In this document: piece after piece, positions 11,446 to 22,650 of the stretch
How positions within the stretch are numbered: the first letter of the stretch is position 1
Layout of the letters: each line of letters begins with the position of its first letter
Source: Elephas maximus indicus
Taxonomy: Eukaryota > Chordata > Mammalia > Proboscidea > Elephantidae
Direction: 5' to 3'
DNA length: 64,000 bases
Assembly: GCF_024166365.1 (NCBI RefSeq)
Contig: NC_064825.1
Span: 107,274,480-107,338,479, forward strand
Made by a program: the position numbers and the translations under genes
Notes under the pieces: model-generated
Databases searched by the model: none
Told to the model about the DNA's origin: nothing
What the model saw: only the letters and a program-made list of their open reading frames with translations

Positions 11446-12090
11446 GTGTTCTTGATGTCTTAAAGGGGCAGCATGGTTTCTGCTTGCCGCTTGTAGTTAA
11501 AATTCAGGAAGAAAGAGATAGACTTAAAAGGAACTGTGCAAATGAAACCAGAACTTAAAGATTTGGAAAATTCTGTTGAACAGACTAAAGAAACTTGTCC
11601 TGGAAATCTTTCATCTAGGAAGCAGTTACACAATCTTTTGCTAAAGAGATTAGGCCTGTGACAGATGGTTCTAGTCAACAATCCTAGCATAAACCCCTTC
11701 AGCTTTGACTGAAAGGGACCGAGCCAAGACAGAAGGAATGAAAGTTGCCTGCCTCCTGGAATTCTACAGAAAGGAAGCAGACCAATGGAGCAACTTGGTT
11801 GCAAACATCTGTTGTCCTTCAAGAAAAAGAAGGCACATTTCTGTGAAGTTTGCCGATCAGCAGAACTCTCGAAGGGGGCTACATGTACTTGCAAGGGTAG
11901 AAACACCCCCTCCTAGGTTTCAAAAGAGTGAAAAACTGCCTCCAGGGCTACAAAGAGTCAGGTCTCTACCACGTCATTTCTGAAGTGTGGGGCTGCCATT
12001 CAGGTAGGCCAAGAGATGGGACTGCTGCCCAAAGCTGACAGTGCAGACTACCATGTCCAAGGACAGGAGGATGGGGCTAATATAACACTA
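11446..12090. other. Unclassified interspersed repeat or spacer
   Basis: GC content is slightly higher than its surroundings. It contains overlapping open frames on both strands (148 codons minus, 92 plus), neither with a recognisable domain. It looks like an old LTR or internal retroelement relic, but I cannot place it. Confidence 0.35.
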
Positions 12091-12739
12091 TTTATCACTC
12101 ACTCAGTGATGTAGACCTGGAGAGATCTGACTTGAATTCCAAATCCTCTAGTATTAATTGTGTGACTTCAAATTACATAGTTTAACTGAGCTTACTGTAC
12201 TCTGAATATGGGTACAGTAATTTCCATCTCATAGTCTTGGGTTGTGCTCATTGTTTGTGCTTGGCAACTAACCTAAAGTTGGTGGTTCGAACCCAGCCAG
12301 CTGCACTGCATAAGAAAAACCTTGCAACCTACTCCCGTGAAGACTATAGCCAAGAAAATCCTATGGAGCAGTTCTATTCTGTGACACATGGGGTCACCAT
12401 GAGTCAGAATTGACTCCACGAGAATAGGTTTTGTTTTGTTTAATATCTACCTTACATAAATGGGTTAAATAATGTATTTATCACAGTATTTACTAGACGT
12501 TTTCTTTGAACAATAAAGTTAAAATAAATCTTATTTAGTGACAATAATGTCATTGCTTCCATCATGACTTTGCGAATGTTTCAGTTTTATTGAGACTGAA
12601 CTTACATCTAGTTGTTTTTTACTGTTGCAATTTTACTCATTGACTATGTTTGTAAGTATCTTTACATCACATAAGTCTCTGTGGGACTATTCAGATCACT
12701 TATGTCACTTAGCTACTTGCCTTGAATTGCATCTTAACT
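12091..12739 (+). other. Start of OR2 duplication unit
   Basis: The segment 'tatcactcactcagtgatgtagacctgg...ccaaatcctctagtattaattgtgtgacttc' matches 29205-29290 and 44360-44430, the starts of the OR4 and OR5 units. A SINE (about 12255-12445) lies inside. The block following it (from about 12540) aligns with 29490 and 44810. Confidence 0.65.
12255..12445 (+). mobile_element. AfroSINE variant
   Basis: B box 'ggtggttcgaaccc', longer body ('aaccttgcaacctactcccgtgaagac...tcctatggagcagttctattctgtg') and tail 'gtcaccatgagtcagaattgactccacg'. Confidence 0.8.
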
Positions 12740-12951
12740 TTTCTCACGGGGGAATATGTGAAGTGTCCTAGATAATTAGCAGGCGTGCCAAAGCCTTTTT
12801 TTTTTTTTTTAAGTCTTCCAGATGTATGGTAAATTATCAATGAATTACATACTTCTTCCTCAGGGAATATCACAAAGAGAGAGAAAAATCAAATTCTTCC
12901 TACCAAAGAGGAGAAATAAGTTAGGAGAAGATATTTGCTGGCTCAATAAAG
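12740..12951 (+). promoter_or_regulatory. Candidate OR2 promoter and 5' exon end
   Basis: One of three paralogous blocks (others 34880-35120 and 45020-45229). It contains a GGGGAATATGT word, a homeodomain-type TAATTA (12773-12778), and an EBF/O/E-like palindrome TTCCTCAGGGAA (12856-12867). A consensus splice donor AAAG|GTGAG follows, with intron GT at 12952. OR promoters are known to carry homeodomain (LHX2-type) and EBF sites upstream of a short non-coding exon. The acceptor before the OR2 coding exon is at 18927-18928, giving an intron of about 6 kb. No transcript evidence is available here. Confidence 0.5.
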
Positions 12952-15448
12952 GTGAGCAGGTAACAATTGCCTTTCATTTTGATTATCACCTGGATCCTGG
13001 TAATTGGCCATGACTCTTGGCTTCCGACTGTAGACAGTCTTATGATTACTCACAGCTAAGCCCTTTCAAGTTTACCACAAACAGTAATTATTTATTTTGT
13101 TAACCAGGGTTTCCTGGGCCCTTGTGTTGTTTTCAAGGCATTCAATCCTATGAATCAAACATGTACCTCGATTATGTATTATTTGTATGCGCTCTTATTG
13201 CCAAGTGGGTGCTGCAAAAGAAGAGAGGTTTTTTATATTTGAAAACTTCATTTATCATCTAAGAGAATCTATTAGTTAGAACTTCCAGAGAAAATACAGG
13301 ACACCAAGTTATATCTAAATCTCAGATTAAAAAAAAAAAATGATTATTTAGTATAAACGCATTCTGTGCAACATCTGATTAATGGCAATGGTTCTTTTCA
13401 TAGAAATGTTCGCTTAGATTTGAGTATATTTAGTATGAGCAGGAAACATGAACTATTTGATAAACTGGGAATCATTTCAAGAGTAGCATTTCCAAACCAA
13501 ATACAAGGGGTTTTGTTGTTGCTTTCATTGTGGTGGTGGTGGTTGAAGTTTTTTGGTTGTTTTCCATAGCGGATTGCTTACAAATGGACTTGATTTTTCA
13601 AAAAGAGCATAGCAAACTGATTGAGTACACTGACAAACACATTGTGTGTTTTGTCAAAGTTACAGAACAATGGATAAGTCCTTGAACCCAAAATAAGTCC
13701 TACCTGATACCACCAGGTCCGCATGCTTTTGTATGCTGTCTGCTCAAATGCTTACCAGCAAATGGAGGTATTTTGAATATATTCATTGAGATGTTAAAAA
13801 CAGATGATTGGATATTCTTCTCCACACAAGAAGATTCAGAAATCTTCAGAAAGAATGGTAACTGACAGTAAATAGGAGATAAACTCAATAAATCTAGAAT
13901 AATTCTTAAGAGTATATTGAAGACTTCAAAGTGGTAGGATAGGTACTGAGTTCTGAATCACTTTACTCAAATCAATGTATCTCATACTACGACAAAATCT
14001 TGCTACATGTCCTGTAAGTAGCAAATTTCAGGTAACAATTTCAAAAGATATTAGGCTTATCATGATTAAATAATAGTTGATTAGGGACTTGGAAGTAAGA
14101 TTTGGACTTAGTTGACAAACAGCAATTTAATTTAGTAAGAAGGGAGGTGGAGGTGGCTCCTCAATCTTCAGTATTGTCCTGCACCCTATCTCCTGCATCA
14201 GGTTTGCAAAATCAACATCAAGACTGAGCAATCCATAGATTGATACCACTCTCCTGACCATTTTACCCAGCCACAGGACCAAAAATCATCCTTAATAGAC
14301 TCCTGCTGCAAAGTGCATTTGGACTGCAGCTGATTCAAATGGTAAATATGAACCTTCTGGGTGCCCTTGGAAGGTCTTATCTGATAATTGTGCAGGCTAA
14401 ACCTGTGGTGAAAAAAACCTGTAGAGTCCATTAATTCTAATATTTCCATTCTGTATTTTATGTCACTAATGTTTTGAACTCCAACTGCTATTGCATTTTA
14501 AATATTATGGTTGCAGTATAGTACTGTATTTTTTCACAATTAATGTGCCCACACACATATAATGCATGGTAGTAAGTAAAACAATTCTAGTACAGCATGC
14601 TCGTGCATATACCATGCATGTCTCATGACATTTCCACAAGTGAATTGTGGACTCATTCATCCATCCTCCCATATTACAGGTAAATTATATAGTTTTCATT
14701 TTCTTTAATCACCTGCTTGTGTGTATAAAAATACTCCAAAAATGTTACTTTTGATCATAATTGTATAATAGAGTTGTAAAGCACAGACAAGGACTAATGA
14801 GTTGAGTTTGATAGTCCCACAGTAATCAGAAAATAAACAATGAAGCAGTGCGTCCCTATTAAGTTGATAATTATAGTGCATTAGTTCAGTTGAAGACTTC
14901 AGTTGTAATATTGAAGGATTCTATGGACAAAATATTGAATGGTGCAGGAAACACTAAGAGAAGATGGAAGGAATACATAGAGTCACTGTATCAAAAAGAA
15001 TTGGTCGATGTTCAACCATTTCCAGAGGTAGCACATGACCAAGAACAGATGGTATTGAAAGAAGAGGTTGAAGTTACACCGAAGGCATTGGCAAAAAACA
15101 AGGATCCCGGAATTGATGGAAAACCATCTGTGATATTTCAACAAATATATGCAGCTGGAGATGCTCACTCATCTACGCCAAGAAATTTGGAAGACAGCAA
15201 CCTGGCCAACCGACTGGAAAAGATCCATATTTGTGCCCGTTCCAAAGAAAGGTGATCTAACAGAATACAGAAATTATGAAACAACATCATTAATATCACA
15301 TGTAAGTAAAATTTTGCTGAAGATAATTCAAAAGTGGTTTCTGCAGTACATTGACTGGACACTGCCAGAAATTCAAGCCAGATTCAGAAGAGGTTGGGAA
15401 TGAGGGACATCATTGCTGATGTCAAATGGATGTTGGCTGAAAACAGAG

Positions 15449-15969
15449 CGTCATAGATTGAATTGTGTGCCCCCAAAATATCTGTCCACTTGACTAGGTA
15501 ACGATTCCCTCGTATGATTGTCTACCATTTTATCTTCTGATGTGATTTCCTTATGTGTTGTAAACCCTATCACTATGATGTACAAGATGGATTAGTGGCA
15601 GTTATACTGATGAGGTCTATAAGATCAGATACTGTCTTAAGCCAATCTCTTTTGAGATATAAAAGAGAGAGAAGCAAGCAGAGAGACAAGGAGACATCAA
15701 ACCACCAAGACAGCATTGCTGGGAGCAGAGCCCGTCATTTGGACCTGAGGTTCCCGTACTGAGGTGCTCCCAGACCAAGGGAAGACTGATGACGAGACTC
15801 CTCCAGAGACTAACTCCTCCAGAGTTGACAGAGAGAAGAAAGCCTTTCCCTGGAGCTGACACCCTGAATTAGGACTTGTAACCTACTGGACTGTGAGAGA
15901 AAAAACTTCTCTTTGTAAAGCCATCCACTTGTGGTATTTCTGGTATAGCAGTACTAGATGACTAAGACA
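15449..15969 (+). mobile_element. Solo LTR, MaLR/MLT-like (afrotherian type)
   Basis: About 520 bp. It opens 'gtcatagattgaattgtgtgcccccaaaata' and closes 'cttgtggtatttctggtatagcagtactagatgactaagaca'. It has a TATA-like 'gagatataaaag' and a 3' region resembling MLT/MaLR LTRs. A short duplication (acagag) flanks it inside the RTE. It contains no coding sequence. Confidence 0.75.
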
Positions 15970-16401
15970 GAGAATACCAGAAAGATGTTTACCTGGCTGT
16001 TATTGACTATGCAAGGCATTCGAGTGTGTACATCATAAGAAATTATGGATAACATTGAGAAGAATGGGAATTACAGAGTACTAAATTGTGCTCATACTGA
16101 ACCTGTACATACATGAAGAGGCAGTCATTCCAACACAAAAAGGGGGTACTGTGTGGTTTAAATTCAGGAAAGAGGTATGCATCACGGTTGTACCCTTTCA
16201 CCATATTTATTCAAATGGTACGCTGAGCAAATAATCTGACAAGCTGGACTATATGAAGAAGAATGTGGCAGCAGGATAGGAAGAAAGCTCATCAACAACT
16301 TGCGATGTGCAGATGACACAACTTTTCTTGCAGAAAGTGAAGAGAACTTTAAACACTTACTGATGAAGATCAAAGACTATACTCTTGATTGGATTACACC
16401 T

Positions 16402-16880
16402 TGTCATGGATTGAATTGTGTCCCACCAAAAATGTGTGTATCAGTTGGGCTGGGCCATGATTCCCCGTATCGTGTGATTTTCCTATATGTTGCAAATCCG
16501 GCCTCTATGATGTTAATAAGGAACAATGGGCAGGAGTTGTGTTAGTGAGGCAGGACTCAACCTATAGGATTGGATTGTGTCTTGAGGCAATCTCTTGAGA
16601 TATAAAAGATAGAAGCAAGCAGAGAGACGGGGGAACTCATACCACCAAAAAAGCAGTGCCAGGAGCAGGACACGTCCTTTGGACCTGGGATTCCTGCACA
16701 AAAAAGTTCCTAGTCTGGGAGAAGATTGATGAGAAAGCCTACAGAGAGAGAAAGCCTTCCCCTGAAGCTGACACCCTGAATTTGGACTTCTAGCCTACTT
16801 TACTGTGAGAAAATAAACAGCTTTGTTAAAACCATCCACTTGTGGTATTTCTGTTATAGTGGCATGGGATAACTAAGACA
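16402..16880 (+). mobile_element. Solo LTR, second MaLR/MLT-like copy
   Basis: About 479 bp with TG...CA ends ('tgtcatggattgaattgtgtcccacc' to 'gataactaagaca'). It shares the 'tgagatataaaag' box and 'gagaaaataaa' poly(A)-type signal with the copy at 15449-15969. Inserted in the same RTE, where the host sequence resumes with 'caactcaacataaag'. Confidence 0.78.
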
Positions 16881-17541
16881 CAACTCAACATAAAGAAGAC
16901 AAAAACTTCATGACTTGACCAACACCATGATAGACGAAGAAAAGTTTGAAGTTGTCAAGGATTTCATTTTACTTGGATACACAATGAACATTCATGGTAG
17001 CTGCAGTCAAGAAATCAAATGACATATTGCAATGGGCAAATCAGCTGCAAAAGACCTCTTTAAAGTGTTAAAAACAAAGATGTCACTTTGAGGACTAAAG
17101 TGCCCTTGACCCACATCGTCGTATTTTTAATTTTCTCATAAATGTGAAAGCTGGACAATGAATATAGAAGGTCAGACAAGAATTGATGCCTTTGAATTAT
17201 GGTGTTGGCGAACAATGTTGAATATACCAAGGACTGCAAGAAGAACTAACTAATTTGTCTTGGAAGAAATATAGCCAGAATGCTCCTTAGAAATGTTGGT
17301 GGTGAGACTATGCCTCTGGAACTTTGGACATGTTATCATGAGTGAGCAGTCCCTGGAGAAGGACATTATGCTTGGTAAAGTAGAAGGTCAGAGAAAGAGA
17401 GGAAGACCCTCAAGGAGGTAGACTGACCCAGTGGCTGCAATGATGGGCTCAAGCATAGCAATGATTTTGTGGATGGTGTCGGAGTGGGTAGTATTTCATT
17501 CTGTTGTACATGGTGTCTCTATGAGTTGCAGTATTTTCATA

Positions 17542-18946
17542 AGTGCCACTATGCCATTTTTTTTTTCCTGTTGTAAAAAAAAGGAAAAGTCAGCCTTGCG
17601 GGGGGAAGGTATGGCTGGCAAACAAATGTAGAAAGCTCCAGTTATTTGTATTAATATACAGGAACCTTAATTTACTGATTTTCCTTGTTAAACTGTGTGA
17701 AATGTAGGGAGCTTGGCTTATCACTGAAGTATTTGAAAATCACAGTAGTATACTTTTTAATTTCTCCATTATACAGTTCCAGAAATAAATTGACAATTCC
17801 AAAGTATGGTTCAATAAATGCATACATATTTTTAAATGCAATATATTCTATATTGTCATTGCAATGTTATATTAAAGGAAATAAAGCACACAGACTTAAA
17901 TACTCAAAATCTTTGAATATTGATATAAATCATAGAATTTAGTGGGAATGGGTCCAAATATTGTGTTTTGAAATAAAATTATGAGTTTTTCTTTAAAAAA
18001 GGAAATGAAATAAAATTATGAATACACACAGAATCATACACATGAATAATTAGAAAAGAAAAAGAAAAGATGTTTCAGTTATGATAAACTGATAAAAATC
18101 ACAAATAATACAAACTGCATAAATAAAAATATTTATTAATAATATCCACACATGCAAAGATATGGAGTGGTAAAAGTGTTCTTGGAAGCCACTCCAACAC
18201 CAGGACAAATAGCATTATTTAATGATACATGCTTTTGACTTTACCATACAAATGCACCCACTAAATATCAAATAAATTCTTGTAATTTCAATTTTCCCTT
18301 ATTCAAAGTCCAGAAATGCCTGCAAACACTTGAATGCAGCCTTATATTATGTGAGGTGCAGTAGAACTGAAGACAGAATGAAAAGATATGGAGTGGACTT
18401 AATTGACCATGGTTAAAATATCTTAATTTCTTTACAAAGATATATCACTGTGTCACTGGATTGCTAAGGCCCCCCTCAGGACCTTTGACAAGACCAGTGC
18501 AAATGAGAAACCTTGAAACTTATTCTTCACTGGCTTCACATTAGCTCTGCCTGTCTCTTTAAAAAACATTAATTTTCCGCAAGATTTTTTAAATAAAATT
18601 GGAAATGTACTAAGGAAACCAGTGATGCCATTGTAAAGATTAAATGAAGTCTGGTGCCTCTATATTAACAACTATATAGTTTTATTATAAATACATATGC
18701 TCCAAACATTGCTGAACTTACATTATACCATTGTATAGTGGATTTCATATGGATCTTCCAATATTGGAAGTAATACCTTCTATAGTTTATTTTAGCTTAA
18801 AATCAAATATGGGACTTACTTACCATCTTCTAGTATGAATAATAAGTCTTCACTGTTTCTACAAATATTATCATTTGTTTAGATAACACTACATGAAAGC
18901 TAACACCAACCCCTTTGTTTCTTTTCAGGAGAGAGAACCGAACTAA
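17542..18946 (+). other. OR2 proximal intron/5' flank
   Basis: AT-rich, no gene. The last 650 bases align with those upstream of OR4 (from about 37700, 'ccagaaatgcct') and OR5 (from about 47700). The final 290 bases align closely with OR1. It ends in a strong acceptor ('cctttgtttcttttcag', ends 18928) followed by an 18-base leader. Confidence 0.6.
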
Positions 18947-19888
18947 CTGGGCCAACAGAACCTAACAGTGCAGACTGAATTCATTCTCACGGGAGTAACA
19001 AAGAGGCTTGAACTACACCTCCCCCTTTTTGGTGTCTTCCTCATCATCTACATGATCACAGTTGTGGGCAACCTAGGCATGATCATCCTGACCAAGGTGG
19101 ACTCCCGCCTACACACACCCATGTATTTTTTTATCAGACACCTGGCTTTCATCGATCTTGGTAATTCTACTGTTATTTACCCCAAAATGCTAGTAAATTT
19201 TGTTTTGAATCAAAATACCATTTCCTGTTATGAATGTGCCATACCGATGGCTTTCTACATTTTATTCATTATCACTGAACTCTACATCCTGGCGGCCATG
19301 GGCTATGACCGCTATGTGGCCATCTGTAACCCTCTGCTCTACAATGTTATCATGTTCCAGAAACTTTGCCATGTGCTCACAGCCATTCCATACCTCTTCT
19401 GTACATTTCAGACTCTGTTGCTCACCAGTAAGACTTTTACATCAACTTTCTGTGGTTCTAATGTCATCAGTGATTTCTTCTGTGATAATGTTCCCTTAAT
19501 ACCTTTGCTCTGCTCAAATGCACGGCAAATAGAATTGATGATCATAGTGTTTGCATCATTTAATTTGATGTCTTCCCTCCTGGTAGTCCTGGTGTCCTAT
19601 ATGTTGGTTCTGATAACCATATTTCGAATGCATTCTGCTGAGGGCAGGAAAAAAGCTTTCTCCACGTGTGGTTCTCATCTGACAGTGGTGGTTGTGTTCT
19701 ATGGGTCTCTACTATTCATGTATGTGCAGCCTGAATCTTCTCATCCTTTTAGCACTGACAAAATTACTTCTGTGTTTTACACTTTAGTCATTCCCATGCT
19801 TAACCCCTTCATATACAGCATAAGGAACAAAGAGGTAAAAAATGCCTTCTACAGGAACTTTAAAAATCCATGTAAACTTTGTAATTAA
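18947..19888 (+). CDS. OR8K-like: Olfactory receptor OR2 (OR8K-like), start codon ATG changed to CTG
   Basis: Seven-transmembrane odorant receptor of the rhodopsin (class A) family, expected in the olfactory neuron cilium membrane. If read from CTG at 18947 it gives 313 residues, the same length as OR4, with N-terminal 'GQQNLT' glycosylation site, GN in TM1, LHTPMYFF, MGYDRYVAIC at the end of TM3, SY in TM5, [10 protein letters not shown] in TM6 and PMLNPFIYS in TM7. All family landmarks are present and there is no internal stop to TAA at 19886. The oddity is the start: the codon aligned with the ATG of OR4 and OR5 is CTG, and an in-frame TAA precedes it directly. A GTG lies at 18968. The first in-frame ATG is inside TM1 and would remove the N-terminus. 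The splice acceptor is conserved. It is either CTG-initiated or a very young pseudogene. Confidence 0.85.
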   Translation: MGQQNLTVQTEFILTGVTKRLELHLPLFGVFLIIYMITVVGNLGMIILTKVDSRLHTPMYFFIRHLAFIDLGNSTVIYPKMLVNFVLNQNTISCYECAIPMAFYILFIITELYILAAMGYDRYVAICNPLLYNVIMFQKLCHVLTAIPYLFCTFQTLLLTSKTFTSTFCGSNVISDFFCDNVPLIPLLCSNARQIELMIIVFASFNLMSSLLVVLVSYMLVLITIFRMHSAEGRKKAFSTCGSHLTVVVVFYGSLLFMYVQPESSHPFSTDKITSVFYTLVIPMLNPFIYSIRNKEVKNAFYRNFKNPCKLCN

Positions 19889-20794
19889 TATTAAATATTA
19901 TATGAACTATGAAATAGGCAGATATCATTTGATCATATTTCTAGTGCGTATAATTACATTTTCTTGGTTTTAGAGCACAGACTAATTACAAAGTACAGAC
20001 AGATGGCTCGTTTCCCTTATATTCATTCAAATTTATATTAACCTTTATATTTTCTATCTTAAAAGTCATGTGATTCCCAAGATTACTTGTTTCTGTTTCA
20101 ATGTGTCCTTATGTGATTGCATAGGAGCTCATACTTCTCTATATGGAACACTTACTGCACTGTACATCAATAAATTACTTGTTTGTTCCTGTCACTGTTT
20201 ATTAAGGATGGCGAACTTCTGAATCTTATTTTCTTTGAGGTTTTTGAACTTAAATCAACAGGGTAAGCAAAGTTGGAGACAAAGAGTTTGCTGTGATCCT
20301 GTAGGCATCATGAATGATTCATTTGTCTTCTAATCAGGCAATTTGACAGAGACAAGTATTTCTGATTATCTATTCTGTAATCTTAATCAAACATGTACGT
20401 ATACTAGATGATTTTCATCTCTTAGCATTTCATTTGATTTCCTTGTTCTTTTGATAATTAATTCCCTATTTAGATACCTAGGGTCTTATATACCGATTCT
20501 ATTGATCATATTTAAATGCATACATAGTAGCTAGGAAAGTAAGAATGGATAAAAATAAATTGAATAAAGAAAGAGAAGGTGGAGAATAGCATGAAGGAAA
20601 AAAAGAAAAGATATTTATGATGCATAATTGGAAAGACTAAAAGATTTATTATAGGTAATAACTAATGGTGAAAAACTATTTTAAGAACCAGAAGAAAATA
20701 TTGATACATTTTCTAATTCACATTTTCAATGAATTTGGAGAACGTTGTATTGGTAAAGAAGGAAGAACATGTCAACAGCAAATAAATTCGTGAT
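19889..20794 (+). other. OR2 3' flank
   Basis: No gene. It matches the flanks after OR3 (from about 26000), OR4 (from about 39500), OR5 (from about 50500) and the OR-less unit (53460-53838). One marker is 'atttctgattatctattctgtaatc'. Confidence 0.65.
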
Positions 20795-21470
20795 TGTATT
20801 AGGGGAAAAAGACCCCAGACACAAATCCAATCAAAATGATTCTTTGTTAAGCCAAGATAAAGAATGTAATTCCAAAGAGGGAATCATCAGCTTGCACTGG
20901 GCACAAAAAACTAATGCGTCCTTTAATTCACAGCCCTGGAGTGTTTAATATGCAATTACAGAATGAAGTAAAGTTAGGAAAAATTCTGATATGTGTTTCC
21001 TCACTACGTCATTGTTAAAGGCCTGATAACAGATGCAAGATCTTTACAGTGACAGGTTTAAAGAATTTTTGTTGACTAAGCACTAGGTTTGGTTTTTTTG
21101 GTTGCTTAGTTACCAATTGGTGATATGTGCTTTGCTGACTAATTGCTGATTAGTGGCTGTAGGGGGCTTATAAAAGGAGGAGGGCGTTAAAGAAGATATT
21201 CCAAACATTCTTTTCTGGAAATGTAGAGGTTACATAAAGCCTCCCTGGGCGGGGGGTTGGGGAACTGATGACATTCATTCTTGACTTGGTTACAAAGAAA
21301 ACACTTCCTTACATACCAGATAACAGACAAAATTGCACTAGCTCTCTGTAATTATTAATCAGTTCAGTTTTCTGATTCCACAAACTTTCTACACAAAATG
21401 TATTCCAGGTCTGGACTCCATTTTAGCCTCCTTACTCCAGTGAAGCATATAGCTTTGGGTATCTATATCA
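20795..21470 (-). mobile_element. ERV 3' LTR, minus strand
   Basis: 676 bp with TG...CA ends on the + strand ('tgtattagggg' to 'ctatatca'). On the minus strand it is preceded directly by a purine tract ('tgatcaaaaggaggga'), as expected for a polypurine tract next to a 3' LTR. A shorter copy is at 53838-54207 with the same junction. The OR1 and OR4 3' flanks lack it. Confidence 0.65.
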
Positions 21471-21640
21471 TTCCCTCCTTTTGATCATTTGAACAAACTT
21501 TGATTACCTTAACAACATTCTGTATAGACTTAAGTCATCTTCAGCATGGATTCCATTTTCCAAATGGTGACCAATTTGTTTTTTGGGCGTTTAATCTCAC
21601 AGCTTTGACATGTAATCAGGATGCAATGAAAAAATGCAGC
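21471..21640 (-). mobile_element. ERV internal fragment next to 3' LTR
   Basis: Matches 54208-54350 ('agacttaagtcatcttcagcatggattcc' versus 'agacttaagtcatcttcagcgtggactct'). Then broken by an RTE. No coding frame. Confidence 0.55.
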
Positions 21641-22165
21641 ACTGGGCAAATCTGCTGCAATAAAACTCTTTAAAGTGTTAAAAAGCAAAGATGTCACCTT
21701 GAAGACTAAGGTGCACCTGACCCAAGCCATGGTATTTTCAATCTCCTTATATACATCCAAAAGCTGGATGATGAATAAGGAAGACCAAAAAAAGAATTGA
21801 TGCCTTTGAATTGTGGTGTTGCAGAAAAGCACTGAATGTACCATGGATTTCCAAAAGAATGAACAAATCTGCCTTGAAAGAAGTACAACCAGAATGTTCC
21901 TTAGAAGCAAAGATAGTGAGACTTCATCTCCCATACTTTGGACATGTCAGGAGGGATCACTCCTTAGAGAAGGACACCATGCTTGGTAAAGTACAAGGTC
22001 AGGGAAAAAGAGGGAGCCTCTCAATGAGATGGATTGACACAGTGGCTGCAGCAATGGGCTTAAGCATAGCAAGGGTTGTGAGGATGGCTCAGGACTTGGC
22101 AGTATTTGTTCTGTTGTGCATAAGGTCGCTATGAGTTGGAACTGACTCGAAAGCACATAACAATG
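21641..22165 (+). mobile_element. RTE LINE 3' end
   Basis: From 'cactgggcaaatctgctgcaa' through the conserved C-terminal region to 'actgactcgaaagcacataacaa'. A standard 5'-truncated copy with a short tail. Confidence 0.88.
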
Positions 22166-22650
22166 GCGCCTAGGATTTCAAAGTTTATGTTTTCCACTTC
22201 ATTTTTGTCAACCTCCAATTCTCCTAGATTCAGACTTTGTATATTCCAGGTTCTGATTATTAACGGATGTTTGCAGCTCTTTCTTCTCATTTTGAGTGGT
22301 GTCACATCAGCAAATAAAGGTCCTAAAAGCTTGACTCCATCCATGTCATTAAGGCTGACTCTACTTTGAGGAGGCAGCTGTTCCCCAGCAGTATTTTGAG
22401 TGCCTTCCAACCTGAGGGGCTCATCTTCTGGTACTATATCAAACAGTGTTCTGCTGCTATTCCTAAGGTTTCACTAGCTGAGTCTTTTCAGAAGTAGACT
22501 GCCAGGTCCTTCTTCCTAGTCTGTCTTAGTCTGGAAGCTCAGGTGAAACCTGTCCTCCGTTGGTGAGCCTGCTGGTATTTGAGTACCAGTGGCATAGCTT
22601 CCACCATCACAGCAACACAGAAGCCCCCACAGTATGACAACCTGACAGAC
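22166..22650 (-). mobile_element. RTE LINE 5' end, minus strand
   Basis: 5' leader and start of the endonuclease on the minus strand. It reads, from right to left, 'ctgtcaggttgtcatactg', the 'aggacctggcagtctacttctga' leader and the endonuclease start 'TWNIQSLNLGELEVDKNEVEN'. It abuts the tail of the + strand RTE at 22165. Confidence 0.85.

Larger units (their letters stand above)
14896..17541 (+). mobile_element. RTE LINE, 5'-truncated, interrupted by two LTRs
   Basis: Reads from the linker before RT ('VVILKDSMDKILNGAGN') through RT ('YRNYETTSLISHVSKILLK') to the 3' end at about 17541, without the final tail. Two MaLR-type LTRs split it at 15449-15969 and 16402-16880. The palm motif is 'CADDTTFLAESEE', so the first residue of YADD is changed. 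Several frameshifts. Lies in the predicted OR2 intron. Confidence 0.88.
12952..18928 (+). other. Predicted intron between 5' exon and OR2 coding exon
   Basis: It runs from the conserved donor GT (12952) to the acceptor 'ttgtttcttttcag' (ends 18928). It aligns piecewise with the OR4 and OR5 introns, for example 14130-14290 with 36601-36760 and 46640-46800 ('ccacaggaccaaaaatcatcctt'). Most of its extra length is the RTE plus two LTRs at 14896-17541. No gene inside. Confidence 0.5.

Noticed and set aside
11460-11983. 148-codon minus and 92-codon plus overlapping frames
   Set aside because: No recognisable domain, mutually overlapping, in repeat-like DNA; no splice or start context to support a gene.
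14890-15403. Novel 121- and 84-codon proteins
   Set aside because: They are pieces of the RTE reverse transcriptase in two phases.
19230-19499. 89-codon + frame inside OR2
   Set aside because: Overlaps the OR reading frame in another phase; sequence is rich in Ser/Met/Trp with no family resemblance.
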